A stretch of DNA of 64,000 nt from Verrucomicrobiota bacterium (GCA_009885995.1 VFJQ01000052.1:40971-104970); one strand, 5' to 3'; positions 38,070-47,015 are shown, numbered from the stretch's first letter. Made by a program: numbers and translations. Notes: generated from the sequence alone by a model not told the origin.

Positions 38070-39067
38070 TCCAAACCGTTGTCTTCGACACCAAACCCTA
38101 CGACCGCGAACCACTCCAGGGTGCTTCCGCCGGACTCGACCTCGAGTGGCGTTTCATGGACTGCCGCCTTTCCGCCGAGACCGCCGCCGCCGCCCACGGC
38201 GCGCAGGCCGTCTGCACTTTTGTGAATGACCGCGTCGATCGTCCGTGCCTCGAAGCGCTCGCGAAGCTCGGTGTGAAGCACGTCGCGCTGCGCTGCGCCG
38301 GCTTCAACAGCATCGACCTCGCCGCCGCGAAGGAACTCGGCTTCTCGGTCACGCGCGTCCCGGCTTACTCGCCCTACGCCGTCGCCGAGCACGCCGTCGC
38401 GCTGCTCCTCGCACTCAACCGCAAAATCCCGCGCGCCAACAACCGCGTGCACGACCTCAATTTCTCGCTGCAAGGGCTCGTCGGCTTCGACCTCCACGGC
38501 AAGACCGCCGGCATTGTCGGCACGGGAAAAATCGGCCGCATCGCCGCGCAAATCCTGCGCGGCTTCGGGATGCGCGTGTTGGCGTTCGATCCCTTCCCGT
38601 CCGCCGAGTGGGCGCAGCAGCACGGCATCGAATACACCGACGCGAAGACGCTCGCGCGCGAGAGCGAAGTCATCTCACTGCACACGCCGCTCACGCCTGA
38701 AACGCACCACATCGTCAACGCGCAGACCCTCGATCTGGTGAAGCCAGGCACGATCCTCATCAACGTCAGCCGCGGCGCGCTCATCGACACCACCGCGCTG
38801 ATCGCCGCGCTCAAATCGGGCCGTCTCGGCGGCGTCGCGCTCGACGTGTATGAGGAAGAGGAAGGCGTCTTCTTCGAGGATCTCTCCGGCCAGATCCTCC
38901 ACGACGACGAACTTGCGCGCCTGCTCACCTTCCCCAACGTGCTCATCACCGCGCACCAGGCCTTCCTCACCCAGGAAGCCCTCGCCGAAATCGCCCGTGT
39001 GACCGCCGCCAACCTCGCGGCGCTGGACAAAGGCCAGCCGTTTCTCACGGACACGACGCTGACGTAG
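38066..39067 (+). CDS. ldhA: Fermentative D-lactate dehydrogenase
   Basis: The enzyme reduces pyruvate to D-lactate with NADH, regenerating NAD+ in fermentation. The 333-residue product has the D-2-hydroxyacid dehydrogenase layout: LRCAGFNSIDLAAAKELG, YSPYAVAEHAVALLLALNRK, Rossmann motif GIVGTGKIGRIAA near 150, and NVSRGALIDT with the catalytic Arg near 232. It also has DVYEEEEGVFFEDLS and the acid/base His near 293 in ITAHQAFLT. These match LdhA rather than glycerate or phosphoglycerate dehydrogenases. Box 5 follows the stop by 5 bp and belongs to the next gene. Confidence 0.94.
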   Translation: MIQTVVFDTKPYDREPLQGASAGLDLEWRFMDCRLSAETAAAAHGAQAVCTFVNDRVDRPCLEALAKLGVKHVALRCAGFNSIDLAAAKELGFSVTRVPAYSPYAVAEHAVALLLALNRKIPRANNRVHDLNFSLQGLVGFDLHGKTAGIVGTGKIGRIAAQILRGFGMRVLAFDPFPSAEWAQQHGIEYTDAKTLARESEVISLHTPLTPETHHIVNAQTLDLVKPGTILINVSRGALIDTTALIAALKSGRLGGVALDVYEEEEGVFFEDLSGQILHDDELARLLTFPNVLITAHQAFLTQEALAEIARVTAANLAALDKGQPFLTDTTLT

Positions 39068-39072
39068 ATGAG

Positions 39073-39090
39073 TAAGACCAAGGTCCGATA
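39073..39090 (+). promoter_or_regulatory. Palindromic box 5, upstream of the DUF2254 gene
   Basis: It reads TAAGACCAAGGTCCGATA on the plus strand and ends 36 bp before the ATG at 39127. It has the same first-half-site change (G to A) as box 3. Confidence 0.7.
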
Positions 39091-39126
39091 GGCGCGACAG
39101 CGCCGCGCTCATTAAGAGAATCGCAG

Positions 39127-40422
39127 ATGAACTGGAATCGCCGCTACCGCCTCAAGAGCTACCTGCGCTCGTCGCTGTGGATCATTCCGGTCGCTACTGG
39201 CCTGGCCGAGCGGGTGTTCAGGCTCATCGTCCAGGCGATCGAGCCGCACATGGGCTGGCTGTCGTTCGGACTCGGACTTGACGGAGCGAAGGCGCTCACC
39301 AACGCGGTCGTCACGCTGACGTTGTCCTTCGTCGTCTTCACCTTTGGTTCGCTGCTGGTGGCCATTCAGGTGGCCAGCGGGCAATACACGCCGCGCGTCA
39401 TCGCGACCACGCTGCTGCGCGACAACGTCATTCGCTACACGGTGGGGCTGTTCGTTTTCACGCTTCTCTTCGCCCTCAGGACGCTGAACCACATCGAGAC
39501 AACGGTGCCACCGCTCTTCACGTGGGTCGTCGGCATGCTCGGCCTCGCGTGTCTCGCGGCCTTTCTTTTTCTCATCGATTACGCCGCGCGGCTGCTGCGC
39601 CCGGTGAGCCTCGTGAAGCGCGTCGGCGACGAGGGACTTCGAGTGATCGAAAGCGTCTATCCCGAAAAGCTCACGGCTGCGCTCAGCGCCCCGGCCACGC
39701 CACAGGACGCCGCCCCGGTGGAGCGCACAATCCTGCACCAGGGCACGTCCGGCGTCATCCTCGCCGTGAATGTTCCGCAGCTCATCGCCGAGGCGAGGAA
39801 GGCGAACGGAGTGATCGAGTTCGCGCCGCAGGTGGGCGATTTCGTGGGCGGCGATGAGCCGCTATTCCATCTCCACGGCGGCGCCGCGGTTATCAACGAC
39901 GATGCTTTGCGCGCGTGCGTGATCTTCGGCTCCGAACGCACGATGGAGCAGGACCCGCTGTTCGCGTTGCGCATCCTCGTCGATATCGCGATCAAGGCGC
40001 TCTCCGCGGCGATCAACGACCCGACTACAGCCGTTCTCGCCATCGACCAACTTCACCGCGTCCTGCGCAGCGCAGGACGGCGCAATCTCCGCACCGATTC
40101 GATCCTCGGACCCGGCGGCACGCTTCGCGTGATTTTTCGCACGCCCGATTGGGATGACTTCATCCACCTCGCCTTCGCCGAAATCCGCTTCTACGGCGCA
40201 TCAAATGTTCAGATCGCACGGCGGCTCCGCGCGATGATCATCAACCTCGCCAACACGCTGCCTGCCGAGCGCCACGTTGCGCTGCGGCTCGAACATGACC
40301 TCCTTGATCGGATGCTGGAGAAACTTTACGTGCTCCCCGAAGATCTCGCGCTCGCGCGCATCCCAGATTCGCAGGGCCTCGGTGGCTCGAGCGACGCGAC
40401 TGCGCCGAAGTGGGCCGCGTAG
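39127..40422 (+). CDS. DUF2254-family membrane protein
   Basis: The 431-residue protein has four N-terminal membrane helices (about 15-155) with the family hallmark QVASGQYTPRVIATTLLRDN. A soluble half follows, containing GVILAVNVPQLIAEARKANG, VGDFVGGDEPLFHLHGGA and AFGSERTMEQDPLFALRILV-like sequence, then DIAIKALSAAINDPTTAVLA. DUF2254 proteins are widespread in soil bacteria and have no established function; channel-like roles have been suggested from topology only. Box 5 lies 36 bp upstream. The small protein at 40463 follows. Confidence 0.87.
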   Translation: MNWNRRYRLKSYLRSSLWIIPVATGLAERVFRLIVQAIEPHMGWLSFGLGLDGAKALTNAVVTLTLSFVVFTFGSLLVAIQVASGQYTPRVIATTLLRDNVIRYTVGLFVFTLLFALRTLNHIETTVPPLFTWVVGMLGLACLAAFLFLIDYAARLLRPVSLVKRVGDEGLRVIESVYPEKLTAALSAPATPQDAAPVERTILHQGTSGVILAVNVPQLIAEARKANGVIEFAPQVGDFVGGDEPLFHLHGGAAVINDDALRACVIFGSERTMEQDPLFALRILVDIAIKALSAAINDPTTAVLAIDQLHRVLRSAGRRNLRTDSILGPGGTLRVIFRTPDWDDFIHLAFAEIRFYGASNVQIARRLRAMIINLANTLPAERHVALRLEHDLLDRMLEKLYVLPEDLALARIPDSQGLGGSSDATAPKWAA

Positions 40423-40462
40423 CCACTGCCTTCACAACGAAACACCAAACCCACACGACATC

Positions 40463-40792
40463 ATGCCATCTGATAATCTGAACATGGACGAGATCACCGA
40501 TGCGCGCCGCAAGGCCATCGTGGAAACCATTCACCCTATCAGCGTCGAGGAATTGAAGGCGCTCGGTGAAGCACTTTTCCCAAACATCGATCACCCGTGG
40601 CGCGAGAAGTTTTTCACCTTCATCAGCGAAAACGCCGGCGCCACGTTCCACCACGGGACGACGCACGACCGCATTCACATCATCTACTGCCACGCGCAGG
40701 ACAAAGGCATGTGGTTCATGCCCGGCAGCGGCATGGGGCCGTTGCAGGCGAAGGGGCTGAAGATTTTGAAAGAGATCGTCGAAGAGAAGTAG
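40463..40792 (+). CDS. Small conserved-looking protein, function unknown
   Basis: The 109-residue product begins MPSDNLNMDEITDARRKAIV. A mixed alpha/beta domain follows with HPWREKFFTFISENAGATFH and HIIYCHAQDKGMWFMPGSGM near the C-terminus, which ends in a helix (KGLKILKEIVEEK). Several His residues (FHHGTTHDRIHII) could bind metal, but this is speculation. I do not recognise the family. It lies 40 bp after the DUF2254 gene and just before the broken LOG-family gene, probably in the operon driven from box 5. Confidence 0.78.
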   Translation: MPSDNLNMDEITDARRKAIVETIHPISVEELKALGEALFPNIDHPWREKFFTFISENAGATFHHGTTHDRIHIIYCHAQDKGMWFMPGSGMGPLQAKGLKILKEIVEEK

Positions 40793-40800
40793 TCTCAACC

Positions 40801-41535
40801 ATCCATGGGCGCAAAAAGCCGACCTTCGGACAAACCGACATCGTCAAACTCAGCGACGAGGACGCCTCCGTCGCGCTGCTCGAACGCGCCGTCACCGGCC
40901 TGTGGGAAGTCGTCAACGACCTCACGCGCTTCCGCCGCACCACGCGACAAAACTACCGCGTGACCATCTTCGGTTCCGCGCGCATCAAGCCCGGCACGCC
41001 CACGTATGAGAGCGTGAAGAAACTCGCAGCCACGCTCACGAGCATGGATTGCGACATCCTCACCGGCGGCGGCCCCGGCCTCATGCGGGCGGCGAACTAA
41101 GGCGCGCACGCGACCGATCCCCGCGGACTGCACCGCTCGGTCGGCATCAATATCGAGCTGCCCTTCGGGCAGGAGGTGAATCCGTTTGTCAGCCAGGCTT
41201 ACGAGCACCGCACGTTCTTCTCGCGGCTGCACCATTTCATGATCGTCTCCGACGCCTTCGTGGTGATGCCGGGCGGCATCGGCTCGCTGCTCGAGATGTC
41301 CCTGTGCTGGCAACTCCTCTAGGTCCGCCACCTCTACAACACGCCGATCATCCTCGTCGGCAAAATGTGGGCCGACCTCGTCGAATGGGCGCGCGGTGCG
41401 ATGCGCATCGAAGGCAACGAACTCGCCAGCGAAGTGGATTTCAAAATCCCGCACTGCGTGAACACCATCGAGGAAACCATCGCTCTCATCCGAGAAAACC
41501 GCGCCGCCTGGCTCGCCGCGCAGCAGGGAAAGTAG
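40801..41535 (+). pseudogene. LOG/lysine-decarboxylase-like (Rossmann) gene with two in-frame stops
   Basis: One uninterrupted frame encodes a LOG-like protein of about 244 residues: FRRTTRQNYRVTIFGSARIK, then TGGGPGLMRAAN, INIELPFGQEVNPFV, FMIVSDAFVVMPGGIGSLLE and NTPIILVGKMWADLVEWARG. The nucleotide motifs GGGPGLM and PGGIGSLLE are present. A TAA at 41098-41100 falls where a Glu is expected after AAN, and a TAG at 41320-41322 falls where a Gln is expected (WQLL-stop-VRHLYN). No ATG, GTG or TTG is available at the proper place; ATC stands at 40801. Point mutations with no frameshift suggest recent inactivation, or a product made only with readthrough. Confidence 0.8.
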
Positions 41536-41553
41536 CGGGCGCAACACCGCGCA

Positions 41554-41802
41554 TGACCGAACTTCTGGCACACCTCCAGAAAATCTCGGTCCTCGTCTTC
41601 CTCGTGAGCAGCCTGCTCGCGAGGGGCCTGCTCGCGAGGGGCCTGACGCTCATCGCTGCCCGCGATCGCCGCGCCGTTGCGCAACGTGCGGCTCGTCCTG
41701 CTCGCTCTGGGTTTGAACTTCGTGCTCGCGCCCGCGTTCGCCTGGCTGCTCATCATCGTCATCGCATTCACGCAGTCCACATCATCCAGTCCAGCGAGGT
41801 GA
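41554..41802 (+). pseudogene. Fragment of a bile-acid:sodium-symporter-like membrane gene
   Basis: Frame one from the ATG at 41554 encodes MTELLAHLQKISVLVFLVSS and LLARGLLARGLTLIAA. It then shifts by one base into IAAPLRNVRLVLLALGLNFV and LAPAFAWLLIIVIAF, ending at the TGA at 41800-41802. The pieces match the first two or three helices of SBF-type transporters; the remaining two-thirds is absent. The 15-bp unit CTCGCGAGGGGCCTG occurs twice in tandem (about 41617-41646). From 41803 to 41961 I see no gene. Confidence 0.65.
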
Positions 41803-41961
41803 AGGTGACGCGCCTGGTGGATGGTCATGAGGTTCGGATTTCGAGTCGATGGGCGCTGGCAGGGAGCGTTAGCATGTTGCTGAAAAGTTCACATCGAACC
41901 GTCTCGCGATCGGCCCTGCCGCGTCAGCACGTTTGCGCGATGTCCTTCTTCAAAGGACGGC

Positions 41962-43038
41962 TCAGGCGTTTCGGCTGAGGCAGTTCAGATCCTCGAATGT
42001 CGTCAACAGCCGCTTCGTCGCGGCATCCTCGGCGGCACCGAGCCAAACGCGGGGATCGTATTGCTTCTTGTTCGGAGCATCGGGGCCTTTCGGATTGCCG
42101 ATCTGGCCTTGCAGATAGTCGTGATTCTTCGCCTCGTAGGCTCGCACCCCATCCCAGAAGGCCCACTGCACGTCGGTATCGATGTTCATCTTCACCGCAC
42201 CGTAGCTGATGGCCTCGCGGATTTCCTCGCGCGAGGAACCCGAGCCGCCGTGAAAGACGAAATTCACCGGCTTCGGCCCGGTGCCGAGTTTCTTCGCGAT
42301 GTAGTCCTGCGAGTCCTTCAGGATCGTCGGCTTGAGCTTCACATTGCCCGGTTTGTAAACGCCATGCACGTTGCCGAAAGCGGCGGCGATTGTGAAGTTT
42401 GGGCTGATTTGGGAGAGAGTTTCGTAGGCTTGAGCGACTTCCTCGGGTTTCGTGTAGAGGCTGGATTCCTCGACTCCGGAGTTGTCCACGCCGTCTTCTT
42501 CGCCGCCAGTAACGCCGAGTTCGATCTCCAGCGTCATGCCCATCTTCGTCATGCGTTCGAAATACTTCGCGCAGATTTCGAGGTTCTCGTGCAGCGGCTC
42601 CTCGGAAAGATCGAGCATGTGCGAGCTGTAGAGCGGCCTCCCGGTCTTCGCGAAAAGCTCCTCGCTGGCCGCCAGCATGCCATCCACCCACGGCAGCAAT
42701 TTCTTCGCACAATGATCGGTGTTCAGCACGACCGGAACACCGTAAGCCTTTGCCGCGGCGTCCACGTAGTGTGCGCCGGCGACGCCCCCCTGGATGGGTC
42801 CGAACTGCTGCTCCTTGCTCACGCCTTTGCCGATGAAAAACTGCGCTCCGCCATTTGAAAACTGAATCATCGTCGGTGAATTCACTTCGCGCGCCGCCGC
42901 GAGCGCGGCGTTGACGGTGCTTGTGCTGATGCAGTTGATCGCCGGTAAGGCGAACTTGTTTGCCTTGGCGTAATCGAGCAGCTGTTTGACTTCGTCTCCA
43001 AAGAGAACGCCGGATCGGAATCGTTTGGTGGATGGCAT
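41962..43038 (-). CDS. fbaA: Fructose-bisphosphate aldolase, class II
   Basis: The zinc-dependent enzyme splits fructose 1,6-bisphosphate. The 358-residue product from the ATG at 43038 has the E. coli FbaA length. It shows zinc-site sequences VPVVLNTDHCAKKLLPW, LEIELGVTGGEEDGVDNSGV and FGNVHGVYKPGNVKL, and the phosphate-binding FVFHGGSGSS and MNIDTDVQWAFW. These define the class IIA subgroup. It is transcribed away from ppk2-2; box 6 lies 35 bp upstream. With PFK, glycogen phosphorylase and LdhA nearby it completes part of a glycogen-to-lactate route. Confidence 0.96.
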   Translation of the reverse strand: MPSTKRFRSGVLFGDEVKQLLDYAKANKFALPAINCISTSTVNAALAAAREVNSPTMIQFSNGGAQFFIGKGVSKEQQFGPIQGGVAGAHYVDAAAKAYGVPVVLNTDHCAKKLLPWVDGMLAASEELFAKTGRPLYSSHMLDLSEEPLHENLEICAKYFERMTKMGMTLEIELGVTGGEEDGVDNSGVEESSLYTKPEEVAQAYETLSQISPNFTIAAAFGNVHGVYKPGNVKLKPTILKDSQDYIAKKLGTGPKPVNFVFHGGSGSSREEIREAISYGAVKMNIDTDVQWAFWDGVRAYEAKNHDYLQGQIGNPKGPDAPNKKQYDPRVWLGAAEDAATKRLLTTFEDLNCLSRNA

Positions 43039-43073
43039 AAGCGCTTTATATCGCACAGCGCGTTCACCAAATA

Positions 43074-43090
43074 TAGGACCAAGGTCCGAT
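43074..43090 (+). promoter_or_regulatory. Palindromic box 6, between fbaA and the second PPK2 gene
   Basis: It reads TAGGACCAAGGTCCGAT on the plus strand. The gap to fbaA (start 43038, minus strand) is 35 bp and to the PPK2 gene (start 43166) is 75 bp. The consensus orientation points to PPK2, while the spacing fits fbaA better; it may serve both. Confidence 0.7.
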
Positions 43091-43165
43091 GGCTGCCGGC
43101 GGCTCCAAGGCGCACGATGTTCCTCACGCGACATTTCGCACCCCACCCGCCAACTCCTCAACGCC

Positions 43166-44071
43166 GTGAAACTCAAACAAGTCGTCGAAGCCGCCCACCG
43201 TCTTTCCAAACCCTACCGCGTCACGAACGGGAAAAAGTTCCGGCTCAAGGATGTCGATCCGAGCGACACGGGCGATCTGAAATCCGGCGACAAGCCGCGG
43301 GCGAAGGAGGCGCTGCAAACGGGCGTCGAGGCGCTCGCGGAGTTGCAGGATGTTCTTTACGCGCAGGATCGCTGGTCGGTGCTGCTCGTCTTCCAGGCGA
43401 TGGATGCGGCGGGGAAGGATGGGACGATCAAGCACGTGATGTCGGGCGTGAATCCGCAGGGCTGCCAGGTATCGTCGTTCAAGGGGCCGACGAGCACGGA
43501 TCTCGATCACGACTATATGTGGCGCTGTATCAAGGAACTGCCGGAGCGCGGGCGAATCGGGATTTTCAATCGCAGCTACTACGAGGAGACGCTCGCCGTG
43601 CGCGTGCATCCGGAGTTTCTCGCGGCGCAGAAGTTGCCGCCGGAACTCGTGACGAAGCGCATCTGGGATGAGCGGTTTCAGGACATCCGCGCGTTTGAGC
43701 GTTACCTCCATCGCAACGGAACCATCGTGCTGAAATTTTTCCTGCACGTCTCGATGGATGAGCAGAAGAAGCGCTTTCTCGAACGGCTCGATCTGCCGGA
43801 GAAGAACTGGAAGTTTTCCGCCACCGACGCGAAGTCGCGCGCGTTCTGGGATGACTACATGAAGGCTTACGAGGAGACGATCCGTGAGACGGCGACGGAG
43901 GATTCGCCGTGGTATGTCGTGCCGGCGGACAACAAGTGGTTCACACGCGTGGTCGTGGCCGCGGCGGTGATCGACGCGCTCGCCTCGCTGAATCTGCACT
44001 ACCCGAAAGTCAGCGCCGCGCAAAAGAAGGAACTCGCCGAAGCGCGGACGCTCCTGCTCGCCAGCAAATGA
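43166..44071 (+). CDS. Polyphosphate kinase 2 (class III-like)
   Basis: The 301-residue product starts at a GTG (43166); no ATG suits, the nearest in-frame one lying inside fbaA. It has FQAMDAAGKDGTIKHVMSG (Walker A at 77-87), GRIGIFNRSYYEETLAVRVH (Walker B/lid) and the LPEKNWKFSATDAKSR segment. This is the pattern of class III PPK2, which can phosphorylate AMP and ADP with polyphosphate. It differs clearly from the protein at 35352. Its stop overlaps the start of the SulP gene by 4 bp. Box 6 lies 75 bp upstream. Confidence 0.92.
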   Translation: MKLKQVVEAAHRLSKPYRVTNGKKFRLKDVDPSDTGDLKSGDKPRAKEALQTGVEALAELQDVLYAQDRWSVLLVFQAMDAAGKDGTIKHVMSGVNPQGCQVSSFKGPTSTDLDHDYMWRCIKELPERGRIGIFNRSYYEETLAVRVHPEFLAAQKLPPELVTKRIWDERFQDIRAFERYLHRNGTIVLKFFLHVSMDEQKKRFLERLDLPEKNWKFSATDAKSRAFWDDYMKAYEETIRETATEDSPWYVVPADNKWFTRVVVAAAVIDALASLNLHYPKVSAAQKKELAEARTLLLASK

Positions 44072-45780
44072 GCGTGGCTGCCGCGAGTGAAGGTTCGCGC
44101 CGGCGGGGGATCATTCCCGCGGCGCGCTGGCTGCGGAACTACGATCCGACGTGGCTGCGTGGAGATGTCGCGGCGGGCGTGACGCTCGCGGCTTACTTGC
44201 TGCCCGCGGCGCTCGGCGATGCGTCGCTCGCGGGGCTGCCGTCGGAAGCGGGGCTTTACGCGTGTTTGTTTGGCGGGCTGGTGTTCTGGCTGTTTTGCAG
44301 TTCGCGGCACACGTCGATCACGGTTACGTCCGCGATCTCGCTGCTCATCGGTTCGTCGCTCGGGACTTTGGCAGGTGGCGACCCGGCGCGCTACGGAGCG
44401 CTGGCCGCGTGCGCGGCGCTGCTCACTGCGGCGATCGCCTTCATCGCGTGGCTGGCGCGCGCGGGCTCGGCGGTGAACTTCATTTCGGAAAGCGTGATGA
44501 CCGGCTTCAAAGCTGGCGTGGCGCTGCACCTCGCGAGCACGCAATTGCCAAAGCTCTTCGGCGTGAAAGGCGGGCACGGCGATTTCTGGGAGCGCATGCA
44601 CATCTTCCTCCAGCATGTCGGCGAGACGAACTCGACCTCGCTCCTGCTAGGTTGCGCCGCGCTCGCGCTGCTCATTCTCGGCAAGAAGCTGCTGCCGAAC
44701 AAACCGGTCGCGCTCTTTGTGGTCATCGCGGGAATCGCCGTAGCGACCTTCATCGATCTCGGCGCGCATGGCGTGAAGCTGCTCGGCGAAGTGCCGCGCG
44801 GGCTGCCGATGCCGTCGCTGCCCGCGGTGCATTACGCGGACTTGCGCGAACTGCTCCCGCTGGCGCTCGCGTGCTTTCTCCTCGGCGCGGTCGAAACGGC
44901 GGCGATTGGGCGGATGTTTGCCGAGAAGCACGGCTACCGGCTCGACCCCAACCAGGAATTCCTCGCGCTCGCCGGCGCGAATCTCGCGTCGGGTCTCGGC
45001 CAGGGCTTCCCGATCAGCGGCGGCATGTCGCAATCGCTCGTGAATGAAAGCGGCGGCGCGCGCACCCCGCTCTCCGGCTTGATCGCGTCGGGGATCATCC
45101 TCGTCGTTGCGCTCTTTTTCACCGACCTGCTCAAGAATCTGCCGCAGCCCGTGCTCGCTGCGATCGTGCTCATGGCCGTGGCGAGTCTCGTGAAAGTGAA
45201 GGTGCTCAAGCGGCTCTGGCAGGTGCATCGCAGCGAATTCCTCGTCGCCGCGACCGCGCTGCTCGGCGTGCTCGGTGCCGGGCTGCTCAAGGGCGTGCTC
45301 GTCGGCGCGGCGATTTCCATCGTGCTGCTCATCCGCCGCGCCTCGACACCGCACGTCGCCTTCCTCGGCCGCATCCCCGGCGTGCGTCGCTACTCGGATC
45401 TCGAACGCCATGACACCAATGAACCGACGCCCGGCGTGCTCGCCTTCCGCGTCGAATCCGGCGTCGTGTATTTCAATGCCGAGCACGTCTTCGACACCGT
45501 GCTCGCGCGCCTCGACGCGACCACCGAACCGATCCGCCTCGCCATCTGCGATCTCTCCACTTCGCCGCAGATCGACATGGCCGGCGCGCGGATGTTCCTC
45601 ACGCTGCACGCCGAGTTGGAGAAACGCGGCATCGACTTCCGCCTCGTCGAAGCACGCTCGACCGTGCGCGACATGCTGCGCGTCGAGGGCGTGGAGGAGA
45701 AGGTCGGTCGCATCGACCGCTTCACGATGCTTGCGGACGCGATCGACGCGTTCCAAAACGAAAGCACCGCCACCACATGA
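44068..45780 (+). CDS. SulP-family anion transporter with STAS domain
   Basis: The 570-residue inner-membrane protein has the SLC26/SulP fold (about 20-425). It shows DVAAGVTLAAYLLPAALGDA, GLPSEAGLYACLFGGLVFWL, FISESVMTGFKAGVALHLAS and GQGFPISGGMSQSLVNESGG. A C-terminal STAS domain (about 445-560) holds VLAFRVESGVVYFNAEH. Family members carry sulfate, bicarbonate or organic anions; the substrate cannot be read from the sequence. It is translationally coupled to ppk2 upstream and to the VIT-like gene downstream (ATGA overlaps). Confidence 0.92.
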   Translation: MSVAAASEGSRRRGIIPAARWLRNYDPTWLRGDVAAGVTLAAYLLPAALGDASLAGLPSEAGLYACLFGGLVFWLFCSSRHTSITVTSAISLLIGSSLGTLAGGDPARYGALAACAALLTAAIAFIAWLARAGSAVNFISESVMTGFKAGVALHLASTQLPKLFGVKGGHGDFWERMHIFLQHVGETNSTSLLLGCAALALLILGKKLLPNKPVALFVVIAGIAVATFIDLGAHGVKLLGEVPRGLPMPSLPAVHYADLRELLPLALACFLLGAVETAAIGRMFAEKHGYRLDPNQEFLALAGANLASGLGQGFPISGGMSQSLVNESGGARTPLSGLIASGIILVVALFFTDLLKNLPQPVLAAIVLMAVASLVKVKVLKRLWQVHRSEFLVAATALLGVLGAGLLKGVLVGAAISIVLLIRRASTPHVAFLGRIPGVRRYSDLERHDTNEPTPGVLAFRVESGVVYFNAEHVFDTVLARLDATTEPIRLAICDLSTSPQIDMAGARMFLTLHAELEKRGIDFRLVEARSTVRDMLRVEGVEEKVGRIDRFTMLADAIDAFQNESTATT

Positions 45781-46433
45781 GTCTTCGTTCTGCGCGCGCC
45801 CGCGTCCTCGATCCCCTCGAACGCTTTTCCGAAATCGTCTTCGGACTCATCATGGTGCTGTCTTTCACGTGCGCGATCAGCGTCGCGGAGGCGGGCCGGG
45901 AAGACGTGCGCGCGATGTTCATCGGTGCCATTGGCTGCAACCTCGCGTGGGGCATCATCGACGCCGCGTTTTACCTCATCGCCTGCCTCACCGAGCACGG
46001 ACGCAACGCAATCCTGCTGCGCAACGTGCAGCAATCCACCGACCCGGCGCAGGCGCGACAGACCATCGCCGACGCTCTGCCACCGCGGGTCGCCGAAGCA
46101 TTGCAGCCTGCCGATCTCGACCGCATCCACACGCACCTTAAAGAAGTTCCACCCCCTCCCGAGCGTCCCGGCCTGACTGGCGAAGACTGGCGCGGCGCGG
46201 TCGGCGTCTTCCTGCTCGTTTTCCTCTCCACGTTGCCCGTCGTCGTGCCCTTCATGTTCATGCACGAAGCCCACTTCGCGCTCCGCATCTCGAACGGCAT
46301 CGCCATCGCGATGCTCTTCGGCGCCGGCCACATGCTCGCCGGCTACGCGGGAATGCGCCGCGTCCGCACCGGCCTTGCGATGGTCGCCATCGGAGCCGCC
46401 CTCGTCGCGCTGACCATCGCGCTCGGCGGATAG
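45777..46433 (+). CDS. VIT1/CCC1-like membrane protein
   Basis: The 218-residue protein has two N-terminal helices (EIVFGLIMVLSFTCAISVAE and AMFIGAIGCNLAWGIIDAAF), a charged middle loop, and three C-terminal helices (about 140-215). The layout and the FSEIVFGLIMVLSFT opening are like VIT/CCC1-family proteins, which move Fe2+ or Mn2+, though metal-site residues are not obvious. It overlaps the SulP stop by 4 bp. Its own TAG stop is the first TAG of box 7. Confidence 0.7.
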   Translation: MSLRSARARVLDPLERFSEIVFGLIMVLSFTCAISVAEAGREDVRAMFIGAIGCNLAWGIIDAAFYLIACLTEHGRNAILLRNVQQSTDPAQARQTIADALPPRVAEALQPADLDRIHTHLKEVPPPPERPGLTGEDWRGAVGVFLLVFLSTLPVVVPFMFMHEAHFALRISNGIAIAMLFGAGHMLAGYAGMRRVRTGLAMVAIGAALVALTIALGG

Positions 46434-46447
46434 GACCAAAGTCCGAC
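46431..46447 (+). promoter_or_regulatory. Palindromic box 7, upstream of the 46485 gene
   Basis: It reads TAGGACCAAAGTCCGAC on the plus strand; its TAG is the stop codon of the preceding gene. It ends 37 bp before the ATG at 46485. Confidence 0.7.
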
Positions 46448-46484
46448 TTCACCACCAGCAAACAACGAACACACTTCAACAGCC

Positions 46485-47015
46485 ATGCCGACTCCATCCC
46501 GCGCCCTCAACAACAATTACAACGACTGCAAGCTCATCAAGCTCGACGCGAACGATCCGAAAAGCCCGCTCTTCGTGGCGCAGGAAGGCTACGCGCCCAG
46601 CGACCCGACCGGCCGGATGCGCCTGTTTTACCTCCAGCGCGACGGATTCTGGATCGACGAAATCGCCCGCAGCACGCGGCCCGACAGCGAAGCCGGCGAT
46701 GTCGTTTTTGAAACCACGACCGAAGCGATGCAGGCACTCTCCGGCCTCCTCGGAAAGCCGCTCATTCGCGAACTGCCCGTCACCGAGGCCGACATCCAGG
46801 CCTACGCGGCGCGAGTGCGAGGCGGTTCGCCCGAGGAACTCCTCCGCCAATTCCTCGCCCGCTACCGCGCCGCAAAAGGCAGAGCGTGCCCCGTCTTCCA
46901 TCATGAAATCACACACCCGCCTCATCGTTGCCGTCGCACTGCTCGGCTCGTCCGTTTTGCTCTCCGCCTGCTCCACATCCGGCGTGCAGGACGCACGCGT
47001 CTCGGGTCTCGATAA
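46485..47015 (+). CDS. Unknown protein with an apparent C-terminal frame problem
   Basis: The first 130 residues form a plausible small alpha/beta protein. They read KLIKLDANDPKSPLFVAQEG, then RMRLFYLQRDGFWIDEIARS, LSGLLGKPLIRELPVTEADI and FLARYRAAK. After about residue 132 the sequence becomes Arg/His-rich (HHEITHPPHRCRRTARLV) and runs out of frame across the next gene. In the +1 frame a TGA occurs at 46904-46906, overlapping the ATG of the lipoprotein gene in the usual ATGA fashion, so a small indel near 46875-46890 may have extended the protein. I do not recognise the family. Box 7 lies 37 bp upstream. Confidence 0.65.
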   Translation: MPTPSRALNNNYNDCKLIKLDANDPKSPLFVAQEGYAPSDPTGRMRLFYLQRDGFWIDEIARSTRPDSEAGDVVFETTTEAMQALSGLLGKPLIRELPVTEADIQAYAARVRGGSPEELLRQFLARYRAAKGRACPVFHHEITHPPHRCRRTARLVRFALRLLHIRRAGRTRLGSR

